The notes beneath the pieces are model-generated. The model was not told the origin of the DNA. It made no database searches and saw nothing but the letters and a program-made list of their open reading frames with translations. A stretch of DNA of 49,811 bases from Defluviitaleaceae bacterium (GTDB lineage: Bacteria > Bacillota > Clostridia > Lachnospirales > WRAX01): assembly GCA_009784575.1 (NCBI GenBank), contig WRBK01000012.1, forward strand, positions 1 to 49,811, given 5' to 3'. Below are positions 35,842-44,252 of the stretch, piece after piece. The translations under genes and the position numbers were made by a program. The first letter of the stretch is position 1, and every line of letters starts with the position of its first letter.

Positions 35842-36713
35842 ATTTTGAAATCTTAACTGATTCGTCATGCAATTTGCCAGAGGCAACCATTGAAGAGCTT
35901 GGTTTGCATATTGTTTCGCTATCTTATATCATGGGCGACGAGGAGGAGAAGCGTAGCTATGTGAAGGGTGAAACCTTTGACCTTAAAGGCTTTTACGATG
36001 CACTAAAAGCAAAAATACCAGCAAAAACAAGCCAAGTAACACCAGAGCAGGCGCGCGAGGTTGTGCGCCCTATCCTAGAATCTGGCAAGGACCTATTGTA
36101 TGTTGGCTTTTCATCTGGGCTTTCTGGCACATATAACGCCGTACGCCTTGCTTTAGAAGAGTTTAAAGAAGAATTTGGTGACCGCAAAATTTACTTCGCA
36201 GATACCCTTGCGGCATCTGCTGGTCAAGCGCATATGGTGCTAGAGGCTTGCAAAATGCGTGACGAAGGCAAGTCCATCGAAGATACGCGCGCTTGGCTGG
36301 AAGAAAACAAAATGAAGCTTTGCCATTTCTTTACAGTGGATGACCTGTGGCATTTACAGCGTGGCGGTCGCCTCTCTGCGGGCAAGGCATTGGTAGGTAC
36401 GCTTCTTAGCGTAAAACCCATCCTAATCGTTAATAACGAAGGCAAGCTTGTGCCGATAGGTAAAGCAAAAGGTCGCAAAAAATCCCTTGACTTTTTGCTA
36501 GAAAAAATGAGCGAAAAAATAGACCTTGCCGCAAGCAATAAGGTCTATATCATACATTCTGATGCGCTCGGCGATGCCGAATATCTTTCAGAGCAAGTTA
36601 AGGCAAAATACAAGAATTTTGAAACACATATCGTGTATCTTGAGCCTGTTATAGGTACACATACAGGTCCTGGCGTTTGCGCGCTGGTGTTTATGGGCGA
36701 TACAAGAGAATAG
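35838..36713 (+). CDS. DegV family fatty-acid-binding protein (copy 2)
   Basis: The 291-residue DegV protein has LTDSSCNLP, TSQVTPEQ, VGFSSGLSGTYNAV, DLWHLQRGGRLSAGKALVG and GTHTGPGVCALVF. It should bind fatty acid for a FakA-type kinase. It is the last gene of the gerW operon, coupled by a 4-base overlap. It differs from the 16.8 kb copy enough to be an old paralogue, so the two may serve different lipids or stages. Confidence 0.93.
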   Translation: MNFEILTDSSCNLPEATIEELGLHIVSLSYIMGDEEEKRSYVKGETFDLKGFYDALKAKIPAKTSQVTPEQAREVVRPILESGKDLLYVGFSSGLSGTYNAVRLALEEFKEEFGDRKIYFADTLAASAGQAHMVLEACKMRDEGKSIEDTRAWLEENKMKLCHFFTVDDLWHLQRGGRLSAGKALVGTLLSVKPILIVNNEGKLVPIGKAKGRKKSLDFLLEKMSEKIDLAASNKVYIIHSDALGDAEYLSEQVKAKYKNFETHIVYLEPVIGTHTGPGVCALVFMGDTRE

Positions 36714-36722
36714 ATTTGGATT

Positions 36723-36756
36723 AAAAATGCCTCCGATGATGGAGGCATTTTTGTTG
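36723..36756. terminator. Bidirectional terminator between convergent operons
   Basis: AAAATGCCTCC-GATGAT-GGAGGCATTTT, an 11-pair stem with T runs on both strands. It lies between the gerW operon and the binding-protein genes. Confidence 0.88.
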
Positions 36757-36774
36757 TCATTAATTTGATATGGA

Positions 36775-39048
36775 TTAATCTGGTCTTGGAGCGGTAACGC
36801 CTATCAAATGCCAGTTTTGGCTAGTGCCAAAAGGTGTCGTTTCATCACTTATTATAGTAGTGTAACCTACAACCCTGTTGTTTACAGCAATTAGGTTAAT
36901 GCGCCAATTGTTAAAGATGGCTGGCGAATAGTAATTGAAAAGGCGTTGAATTTCCGCAAGTTGCTGATGACGGAAATCATCATTCCACATTTGCATAGAT
37001 TCCATATTATCAAATACTTGCTGTAAAGCAGGACTTGTAAAGCGGGAGAAATTTAATTGAGTATGCGCACCCCACATACCAACTGGATTTGGGTTGTTAC
37101 CATAAACCCAGTTGCCAAACATAAGGTCAACCACGCCGCCATCCCAATCTTCACGCATATCATCCATAAACCATGTAAACTCCTGCATCTGACCATAATG
37201 CAATTCAACACGTATACCCACATCAGCCCAATTTTGAATCATCATCAGGGCAGTAATTTCGTTATTTGTGGCTTCGTGTATACCAAAGATAAGGGTCATT
37301 GTCTCGCCATTTTGGTTCATCCTAAAGCCTTCATCGTCGCGAATAGTAAAGCCCGCCTCATCTAAAAGCTGATTAGCTCTGTATGGGTCAAACGTAAAGC
37401 CTTGCAACGTAGTGTCAAGATATCTGCCATGTATCGGCGTTATTATGGATGTTGCAGGGAAACGTAAGCCATCCCATAAGCTTGCTATAGCCGCTTGGTC
37501 AACTGCGTAAGCCATAGCTTGCCGCAAGCGAATATCGGCAGTTGGGCGAAATGGGTCAACAACGACTGTCTGGCTACCCCAATCCCAATGCCCCAATCTA
37601 AAGGCTACATAGCTATAAATGCCCGACAGCTGCGAGAGGAGTTGAAAGTTGGTTGCATCACGGTAATCTGTTCCATCATGATGATATGGAAACTGCAAAA
37701 CGGAAAATTCCGCTATATCAAACTCCCCAAAAACCATAAGTTCTGGAATTAAATCAGGATGAACGATTTCTACTATGATATTATCAAGCAATGGGCGACC
37801 TAGAAAGAAATTATCGAAGGCTTCAAGAAATACAGCTTCGCCAGGCACAATATCCGTAACGCGGAATGGCCCCCAACCTATAGGATTAGCCAAAACAGGG
37901 TATGACCACGGCATATCATCTACAGAAATGCCATCAAAGGCATGTCTCGGAGCAGGGATAGACCATATACCAAAATTTGCATGTGATGATGGCATCTCAT
38001 CAAAGTAGATGCGCAATTCTCTGTTATCATTAGAAAGAACCAAGCCTCTTATGCTGTCTCTCAAGCCATTATGATAATCCATAATGCCGCGTATAGATTG
38101 CATAGGCGAGGTAAAGCGAACGCCCCAATAGTCTGGATGGGCTATAATTTCATAGGCAAAAACAAGGTCATCTAGCGTAAGCGGCACACCATCATGCCAC
38201 AGAACATCTTCATTAAGAGTAATATGCATATACATTTGCTCAATATTTACGGTATATGTGGCTATGCCTGTTTCACCGAAGGCTCTTCCATCATTGGAGG
38301 AGAAGATGCTCCAAGCAAGCCCTGCGGGTTCGGTTACACGAGAATCCAAATTGCCTATGCTAAAAACGCCGCCAGCACCAAAAGACCCGTCAAAAGGCAT
38401 TGAAGACGAAATGCCCACTCGCAAAAGATTTCCTTCATCTCCACGTTGTAGCGGAGCATTATTATTCACAACCGTTTGCGGAAAACGCTCCAATACATCA
38501 TGCATGGCTTGCAAGGGATTGGCGGCTTGAACAGTTGCCCCTCCCCCGCTCGTTAGCAAAACCGTATTTGTTGCGCCATCAAAATCCACGTTAAGCCCTG
38601 CTATATCCGCTATAGTGCGTACAGGTAGAAATGTTCTGCCGTCGATGATAAATGGTCGCATGTCTTCTTCAAAATGTTGTGTTTGCCCATTAAAGCTAAC
38701 ATTTACACCAAAAGTGAGTTGGCGTGCGGCTGTGCCAGCTTGCGGCGCATTACCAGCGGATGTACGCGGAGTGCCGCCGCTTGTAAGCAAAACCGTATTC
38801 GTTGCGCCGTCAAAATCTACATCAAGCCCCGCTATGTCCGCTATAGCACGTACGGGCAGAAATGTTCTGCCATCAATAATGAATGGGCGCATGTCTTCTT
38901 CAAAATGCTGAATTTCGCCATTATAGCTAACGGCTACGCCAAAGGTAAGTTGATGCGTTTCTGGGTTTGCCATGACGACCATAGCAGAAAGAGCAGCCAT
39001 AGCTATTACGCACAGCAAAAAACCCTTTAACCTTGTTATGTTTCGCAT
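36775..39048 (-). CDS. Peptide-type ABC solute-binding protein with two N-terminal stalk repeats (copy 1)
   Basis: The 757-residue protein has a signal peptide ending VVMA with no lipobox, two copy-like copper-amine-oxidase-N repeats (FGVxVSxNGxxQHFEEDMRPFIIDGRTFLPVR, IADIAGLxVDFDG; ~35-95 and ~108-165), and a family-5 solute-binding domain to the end (HDGVPLTLDDLVFAYEII, WGPFRV, RQAMAYAVDQ). Family-5 domains deliver peptides or similar to Opp/Dpp-type permeases, but no permease gene is in the window. ATG at 39048 with AGGAGG. It lies 13 bases after its paralogue. Confidence 0.85.
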   Translation of the reverse strand: MRNITRLKGFLLCVIAMAALSAMVVMANPETHQLTFGVAVSYNGEIQHFEEDMRPFIIDGRTFLPVRAIADIAGLDVDFDGATNTVLLTSGGTPRTSAGNAPQAGTAARQLTFGVNVSFNGQTQHFEEDMRPFIIDGRTFLPVRTIADIAGLNVDFDGATNTVLLTSGGGATVQAANPLQAMHDVLERFPQTVVNNNAPLQRGDEGNLLRVGISSSMPFDGSFGAGGVFSIGNLDSRVTEPAGLAWSIFSSNDGRAFGETGIATYTVNIEQMYMHITLNEDVLWHDGVPLTLDDLVFAYEIIAHPDYWGVRFTSPMQSIRGIMDYHNGLRDSIRGLVLSNDNRELRIYFDEMPSSHANFGIWSIPAPRHAFDGISVDDMPWSYPVLANPIGWGPFRVTDIVPGEAVFLEAFDNFFLGRPLLDNIIVEIVHPDLIPELMVFGEFDIAEFSVLQFPYHHDGTDYRDATNFQLLSQLSGIYSYVAFRLGHWDWGSQTVVVDPFRPTADIRLRQAMAYAVDQAAIASLWDGLRFPATSIITPIHGRYLDTTLQGFTFDPYRANQLLDEAGFTIRDDEGFRMNQNGETMTLIFGIHEATNNEITALMMIQNWADVGIRVELHYGQMQEFTWFMDDMREDWDGGVVDLMFGNWVYGNNPNPVGMWGAHTQLNFSRFTSPALQQVFDNMESMQMWNDDFRHQQLAEIQRLFNYYSPAIFNNWRINLIAVNNRVVGYTTIISDETTPFGTSQNWHLIGVTAPRPD

Positions 39049-39061
39049 TGTATACCTCCTT

Positions 39062-41344
39062 TTAATATGGTCTCGGTGATGTAACACCTATTAGATGCCA
39101 ATTTTGACTAGCACCAAAAGGTGTGGTTTCGTCGCTTATTATGGTTGTATAGCCTGTAACCCTGTTGTTTACAGCCACCAAAGAAATTGCTCTCCAGTGG
39201 TTAATAATAGCTGGCGAATACTCATGAAATAGGCGTTGCAGCTCTATATATTGTTCCATACGGAAGTCGTCGTTCCATGCTTGCATGGATGACAGATTTT
39301 CAAATACACGCTCTAGCTCGGCATTAGTAAAGCGCGAAAAATTGGATGAAGTATGCGCACCCCATATGCCCGCAGGGTTTGGATTAAAGCCAGGTATCCA
39401 ATGCCCAAACATAAGGTCAACTACGCCTCCATCGGCATCCCAGCGCATATCATCTATGAAAGATGAAAACTCGTGCAAACGTCCTTGGTGTAGTTCAACG
39501 CGAATGCCAATATTCGACCATTGCTGAATCATAGCCATTGCCGTAAAATGATTGCCACCTGCCTCATGTATACCAAGGATAAGGGTCATTGGCTCGCCAT
39601 TTTGGTTTAGCCTATAACCTTGACTGTCGCGCATGTCAAAACCCGCCTCATCCAAAAGCTCATTGGCTCTGTCTAGGTTAAAAGGAAAGCCTTGCAGGCT
39701 TGTATCCAGATATTGGCTGTGTATTGGTGGTATGATAGATGTCGCAAGAGATGGCAGACCACTCCAAACAGTATCTATGATAAGCTGTTGGTCGATGGCA
39801 TATGCCATAGCCTGTCGCAATCTGTGGTCGGCTGTTGGGCGGGTTTCATCAACCACAACAACATTGTTTTCAGTATCCCAATGTCCCAATCTAAAGGCTG
39901 TGTAGCTGTAAGTGCCAGTTAAAATAGAGAGCAATTGGAAATTATCTCTATTTTGATGGTCCAAGTACCACCCAATCGGAAATTCGGCTATATCAAAATA
40001 TCCTAAGGTCAACAAGTCCGCCATAAGGTCAGGTTGCACAACTTCTTTGGTTACGCGGTCAATGAGCGGGCGACCAAAGAAAAAATCCTCAAAAGCTTCA
40101 AGACGAACAAATTCTGGCGTGATAGCAACAACGCGGAATGGTCCCCAACCAATTGGATTAACCCTAACAGGGTCAGACCATAGCATATCCGCTACAGCAA
40201 TGCCATCGAAGGCATGTCTTGGGGTTGGAGTAGACCATATGCCAAAATGCAAGTGAGATGGTGGCATTTCGTCAAAGTAAATGCGCAGTTCTCTACTATC
40301 ATCAGAAAGCACCATGCCGCTTATGTAGTCCGCCCTGCCTTCGTGATAGTCCATAATACCGCGTACGGATTGAATTGCAGACGTGAAGCGCATTCCAACA
40401 TAATCTGGATGGGCTATAATTTCATATGCAAACACAAGGTCGTCAAGTGTTAGCGGCGCGCCATCATGCCATAGCACATCATGATTGAGGGTGATATGCA
40501 TATACATTTGCTCAATATTTACGGTATATGTAGCTATGCCAGTTTCGCCGAAGGCTCTATTGCTATTGGCAGAAAAAATACTCCAATTTAGCCCTGCAAG
40601 TTCACCCAAAGCAGAATCTAGCGCAGTTGTGTTAAAAACAGCACCGCCAAGAAACCCGCTCATTGTCCCCGATACATCAAAATGTCCTATGCGCAGAAAA
40701 TTGCCAGCATCACCAGATTGCAACGGTGGGTTTTCATTTACCACAGTTTGCGGGAAACGTTCTACCGCATCCCATATGGGTTGCAAAGGGTGAGGGGTGG
40801 CGTTTTGGGTGGCCATGATAGCTCCCTCGTTCGTTAGCAATACCGTATTTGTCACGCCATCAAAGCCCACATCAAGCCCTGCTATGTCCGCTATAGCGCG
40901 TACTGGCAAAAATGTTCTGCCATCTATGATAAATGGGCGCATATCTTCTGTAAATTCTTGAATCTCGTCATTAAAGCTGACCGCCACGCCGAATGTAAGT
41001 TCACGTGTGATTGTGGTAGCTACATTGGGTTGTGGAGAGGTGCTAGCGATGTACTCTCTGCCACTTGATAGCAGAACCGTATTGGTTTCACCGTCAAAGT
41101 CCACATAAAACCCAGTGATATCCGCTATAGCACGTACGGGCAGAAATGTTCTGCCATCAATGATGAATGGGCGCATGTCTTCTTCAAAATGCTGAATTTG
41201 ACCATTGTAACTAACAGACACGCCGAATGTAAGCTCGTGCGTAACTGGGTTTGCCATGACCGCATTTGTAGACATGACCGCCATAACAATTATGCATAGG
41301 ATAAAACCCATGAAACTCCTATCAAATTCCTTTTTCCTTCTCAT
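39062..41344 (-). CDS. Peptide-type ABC solute-binding protein with two N-terminal stalk repeats (copy 2)
   Basis: This 760-residue protein is the closest paralogue of the downstream copy, with the same layout: signal peptide ending AVMA without lipobox, two stalk repeats sharing RPFIIDGRTFLPVRAIADI, then the family-5 domain (HDGAPLTLDDLVFAYEII, WGPFRVVAI, RQAMAYAIDQQ). The pair reads as a tandem duplication that has since diverged in the ligand domain. ATG at 41344 follows AGGAGG by 7 bases. It is first in its transcript, with a promoter and a ~190-base leader carrying hairpins. Confidence 0.85.
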   Translation of the reverse strand: MRRKKEFDRSFMGFILCIIVMAVMSTNAVMANPVTHELTFGVSVSYNGQIQHFEEDMRPFIIDGRTFLPVRAIADITGFYVDFDGETNTVLLSSGREYIASTSPQPNVATTITRELTFGVAVSFNDEIQEFTEDMRPFIIDGRTFLPVRAIADIAGLDVGFDGVTNTVLLTNEGAIMATQNATPHPLQPIWDAVERFPQTVVNENPPLQSGDAGNFLRIGHFDVSGTMSGFLGGAVFNTTALDSALGELAGLNWSIFSANSNRAFGETGIATYTVNIEQMYMHITLNHDVLWHDGAPLTLDDLVFAYEIIAHPDYVGMRFTSAIQSVRGIMDYHEGRADYISGMVLSDDSRELRIYFDEMPPSHLHFGIWSTPTPRHAFDGIAVADMLWSDPVRVNPIGWGPFRVVAITPEFVRLEAFEDFFFGRPLIDRVTKEVVQPDLMADLLTLGYFDIAEFPIGWYLDHQNRDNFQLLSILTGTYSYTAFRLGHWDTENNVVVVDETRPTADHRLRQAMAYAIDQQLIIDTVWSGLPSLATSIIPPIHSQYLDTSLQGFPFNLDRANELLDEAGFDMRDSQGYRLNQNGEPMTLILGIHEAGGNHFTAMAMIQQWSNIGIRVELHQGRLHEFSSFIDDMRWDADGGVVDLMFGHWIPGFNPNPAGIWGAHTSSNFSRFTNAELERVFENLSSMQAWNDDFRMEQYIELQRLFHEYSPAIINHWRAISLVAVNNRVTGYTTIISDETTPFGASQNWHLIGVTSPRPY

Positions 41345-41417
41345 CTTTTTATCCTCCTAGGGATGTATTTGATTCTAAAAACTTGTTTACCATTAATCTG
41401 AACCGATTTTTGAGTGT

Positions 41418-41466
41418 CTTTTTTGATATTTGTAGTGCGCTCTTTGCGCTACAGATATCAAAAAAG
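41418..41466. repeat. Long hairpin in the leader of the binding-protein operon
   Basis: CTTTTTTGATATTTGTAG pairs with CTACAGATATCAAAAAAG (18 positions, one G-U), and the apical part adds GCGC-TCTTT-GCGC. There is no T run on the coding (minus) strand, so it is not a usual terminator. It could stabilise or control the mRNA or bind a regulator. Confidence 0.65.
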
Positions 41467-41479
41467 TTATAAGCGGTAG

Positions 41480-41508
41480 TGATTTTTCAGTGATTTCTGA
41501 AAAAATCA
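41480..41508. repeat. Second leader hairpin
   Basis: TGATTTTTCAG-TGATTT-CTGAAAAAATCA, about 11 pairs with a one-base bulge. It lies between the operon promoter and the larger hairpin. Confidence 0.5.
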
Positions 41509-41566
41509 TGAGAGCGTTAAGCAAAAAAAATCGTGTGAAGATAGATAGTAAACAGTTTCTCAGGAC

Positions 41567-41595
41567 ATTATAACATAAATGTTGCTACGATGCAA
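41567..41595 (-). promoter_or_regulatory. Promoter of the binding-protein operon, overlapping the pssA end
   Basis: On the minus strand TTGCAT (41595-41590), 17 bases, perfect TATAAT (41572-41567). The transcript would begin near 41560. Confidence 0.6.
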
Positions 41596-42127
41596 TTCGT
41601 TGTATCTTTTTCTTGCTTATCATAAGCATGGATAGGACAACAATGAACAAAATTGTTGTCGTGGTGGTTGCATGGTTGCTTGCGTGTGTTGACCAAAGAG
41701 GATATATGCCGCAATATATGGCTAGAGCAATGCCTGCGGCTGTAATTGGCAATCCCATAAAATGCTTGCTAAAATCGTTCATATTATAGCGAGCCAGACG
41801 ATATGCCGCCGCCATCATAAAAATTAGAGAGGATAGCACCACAAGCGCGGGATAATAGCTGGCAGACACATAATTTACCAGACATATAGGGGCTATGCCA
41901 AATGTGATAATGTCCGCGAAGGAATCTAACTGTTTGCCCAGATTGCTTGTAGCATTTAGTTTGCGTGCTAGAAAACCATCAAGAAAGTCCACCGCACCAC
42001 CAAGGATTATTAGCGATATGGCTATGATGGATTTATGAGGGTGGTCTGTTTGCAGAAGTATCAAAACGGATGATAGCCCAAGCGACATATTTAGTAAGGT
42101 TAGCAGATTGGGTATATATTTTATCAC
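41585..42127 (-). CDS. pssA: CDP-diacylglycerol-serine O-phosphatidyltransferase
   Basis: The 180-residue membrane enzyme makes phosphatidylserine from CDP-diacylglycerol and serine. The CDP-alcohol phosphotransferase motif is complete: DGFLARKLNATSNLGKQLDSFAD (D-G-x2-A-R-x8-G-x3-D-x3-D). About six membrane helices are visible. I start it at the GTG at 42127, which overlaps the stop of the flippase-like gene (GTGA) and has AAGGAGGG upstream; an upstream ORF start would run into the previous gene. No psd gene is nearby. Confidence 0.9.
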   Translation of the reverse strand: MIKYIPNLLTLLNMSLGLSSVLILLQTDHPHKSIIAISLIILGGAVDFLDGFLARKLNATSNLGKQLDSFADIITFGIAPICLVNYVSASYYPALVVLSSLIFMMAAAYRLARYNMNDFSKHFMGLPITAAGIALAIYCGIYPLWSTHASNHATTTTTILFIVVLSMLMISKKKIQRIAS

Positions 42128-43047
42128 TCTCGCGCCCTCCTTTTTGCAAGCAATTTGTAAATGGTAACAAAAATAAGGCTTGTCAGCATCACAAACCAAA
42201 ATGTTAAGAAACGAAGGAAGATGGTGATAACGGCGGCATTGCTTACTGCCATACCTAAAGCCACCAAAAGCCCCGTCATTGTGGCTTCAAAGCCCCCTAG
42301 CCCACCAGGGAAGATGGGTAGCATAGCAACCATATATGCGGCAAATGCGATAGTCGCTATTTGTAGAATTTGCGCATCTGGATAAAATTGGATGACGAGC
42401 AGATACATTTTGGCGGGATAAAGCAACCAGATGAGTAGCGATAAGGGTAATAGCATAGACCAAGCCTTCTTGTTGTCGCGAATGCTCATAATCTGGTCTA
42501 ATGCGGCTATAAAAAAGCCGCGCAATTTGCGTGACCACACGTGGCGTGGTTCTTTTCTTGATTGGATATATAATTTTATGCGATGCGGGACGAAAAAGAT
42601 ACTAACAAGAAGTACCAAAAAAGGCAATGCCAAAAGCCAGCCCGCTATAAGCAATAACGCGGCGCAAAGGGCAGATATGCTAAAGAGCTTTTGCACAGCC
42701 ACCACGGCGGCGGCTTGCTCACCTTTGCAGCCTGTCTTGCGGCTTAATTGCACGGCTCTAGTTATCTCGCCACCTATCTTAACACCTGGTGTTATGGCAT
42801 CCATGATAGCACCTTGGCAGTTTACATATAGCATATCGCGAAAAGACATTGATATATCGGATGTTTTTGCTATTTTATGCCATTGTGCATTAACCAGCAG
42901 TTGTGAGATGATTTGTATGGTAAACAGCGATAAAGCCAGCCATAGCGGGATTTGACTTATGCTGCAAAGCAGGCTCTCGCGGTCTATTTGCATTAGCGCG
43001 ATAATGAGAAATGTTGCGATAACAGCAATTGGGATTAATCTTTTCAT
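42124..43047 (-). CDS. Flippase-like membrane protein (LPG-synthase TM family, UPF0104)
   Basis: The 307-residue protein has about eight membrane helices and the family motifs ITPGVKIGGEITRAVQL and MLPIFPGGLGGFEATM. PF03706 members include the flippase half of MprF and AglD-type proteins; without the soluble domain the role is open. It is coupled to pssA and to the methyltransferase-like gene, hinting at a phospholipid-modifying operon. Confidence 0.82.
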   Translation of the reverse strand: MKRLIPIAVIATFLIIALMQIDRESLLCSISQIPLWLALSLFTIQIISQLLVNAQWHKIAKTSDISMSFRDMLYVNCQGAIMDAITPGVKIGGEITRAVQLSRKTGCKGEQAAAVVAVQKLFSISALCAALLLIAGWLLALPFLVLLVSIFFVPHRIKLYIQSRKEPRHVWSRKLRGFFIAALDQIMSIRDNKKAWSMLLPLSLLIWLLYPAKMYLLVIQFYPDAQILQIATIAFAAYMVAMLPIFPGGLGGFEATMTGLLVALGMAVSNAAVITIFLRFLTFWFVMLTSLIFVTIYKLLAKRRARE

Positions 43048-43619
43048 GCATCCTCAGCCTGCTTTACATATAGCGCGGTGCTGCCTATATTGCGGGATTT
43101 GTGCGTGGTATATGGGCAACAATCCAGCGCGGCATCGCATAGCTCACTATACATGCTATCCAACTGCTTTTTTGGGCGGCGCACCAAGAGCCTTGCGCCC
43201 TTAGCCATCCCATTTTGCACAACAGAAAACACCTGCTCCATGGGTGACACCTGCAAAGCTAGATGCACTACGGTGTATTGCGCGAAGCAAGCCTTGTCAC
43301 ATGTGCCGTCTTGGTGTATTACACGTATATTTTCTGCCAGCCCCATTTTATCTATCACGTCTTTTGCTTTCGGGATGCATGTTCTGTTATTATCAGCTAC
43401 CGTAACCTTTGCGCCCGTTAGCTGATGGAATAATATGGCAGAAAAGGGGCAGATACCGCCGCCAATACAGAGGATGTGGTCTGTGGCGGTGATATTCGCC
43501 AGTACCGCTTCTTTTTGTATTACCTCGCGGTAGTATTCGCAGGCGACCTTATAAACAAGCCCGCCTTCTGCCGCTAGGTTCTCTATTTTGTATGTTAGGT
43601 CTGTGATTTTTTTAAGCAT
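43044..43619 (-). CDS. Class I SAM methyltransferase-like protein
   Basis: This 191-residue protein has a Rossmann SAM-binding pattern (DHILCIGGGICPFSAILF, then KVTVADNN as the acidic strand-2 end). It ends with an SRNIGSTALYVKQAEDA tail. Five to six Cys residues are scattered. GGAGC precedes the ATG at 43619, and the stop overlaps the flippase-like start. The substrate could be a phospholipid head group given its neighbours (inference). Confidence 0.7.
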   Translation of the reverse strand: MLKKITDLTYKIENLAAEGGLVYKVACEYYREVIQKEAVLANITATDHILCIGGGICPFSAILFHQLTGAKVTVADNNRTCIPKAKDVIDKMGLAENIRVIHQDGTCDKACFAQYTVVHLALQVSPMEQVFSVVQNGMAKGARLLVRRPKKQLDSMYSELCDAALDCCPYTTHKSRNIGSTALYVKQAEDA

Positions 43620-43639
43620 GATTGCTCCTGATGAACATT

Positions 43640-44235
43640 TTAGAATAAAATAAAATTTAGGATTGACATATTGGCAAAGGCGTGTAAAATCCAGACAGGC
43701 ACAATAGAGCCGCCCGCCTTTTCTCGGTTATAAAGCCTGCCAGCCAGCCAAAGCCGCCCGTTATTAAGAAAACACCAATGCCAGATACCGCGCCATAGCC
43801 TAAGAAAATCCCCAGCATGTTATGTCCAATACCAAACACAACCGCCTGCGCAGTATTGCCTATAGCAAAGCCAAACTTAGCAATAAGCCGTTTGCCTAAA
43901 AAACCTCTGAAGCCAACTTCTTTCAAAAAACCTGTTAAAAAAATCGGATGAATAGCAAAAGTATATGTAAGAGCCCAAGCATTTGTGTAGTTTAACATAT
44001 CGCTTGTATCAGGACTGGCAAAAAATTCAGGAAAAACAATACTATAAGCTGATGGCATAAGAAGAACGAAGATTGCACCAATTATAATCCACTTGGCAAG
44101 ATTTCTCTCAGCACTTGAATTTATCACTTGTTTCAAGCCGACATATTCAAAGAAATTAACGCGACTCCCTGTTGTCGCAAACCACCATATAAGCGGAATG
44201 CCGAGGAGGATAAAAGTTCTGACAAAATAATTCAT
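43640..44235 (-). pseudogene. CPBP family membrane protease-like gene, frameshifted near the end
   Basis: The frame from 44235 has five or so membrane helices and the CPBP region KEVGFRGFLGKRL and FGIGHNML. In place of the canonical EExxxR pair the first residue is Lys, so the active site is altered. After GFITEK the frame runs into an odd tail and stops at 43657. The next frame gives AGGSIVPVWILHAFANM, which is the family's natural end with its His, and stops at 43640. A single missing base in the AAAA run at 43719-43722 explains it. Either a recent mutation or a sequencing slip. Confidence 0.7.
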
Positions 44236-44252
44236 GCGATAGCCCTCATTCC

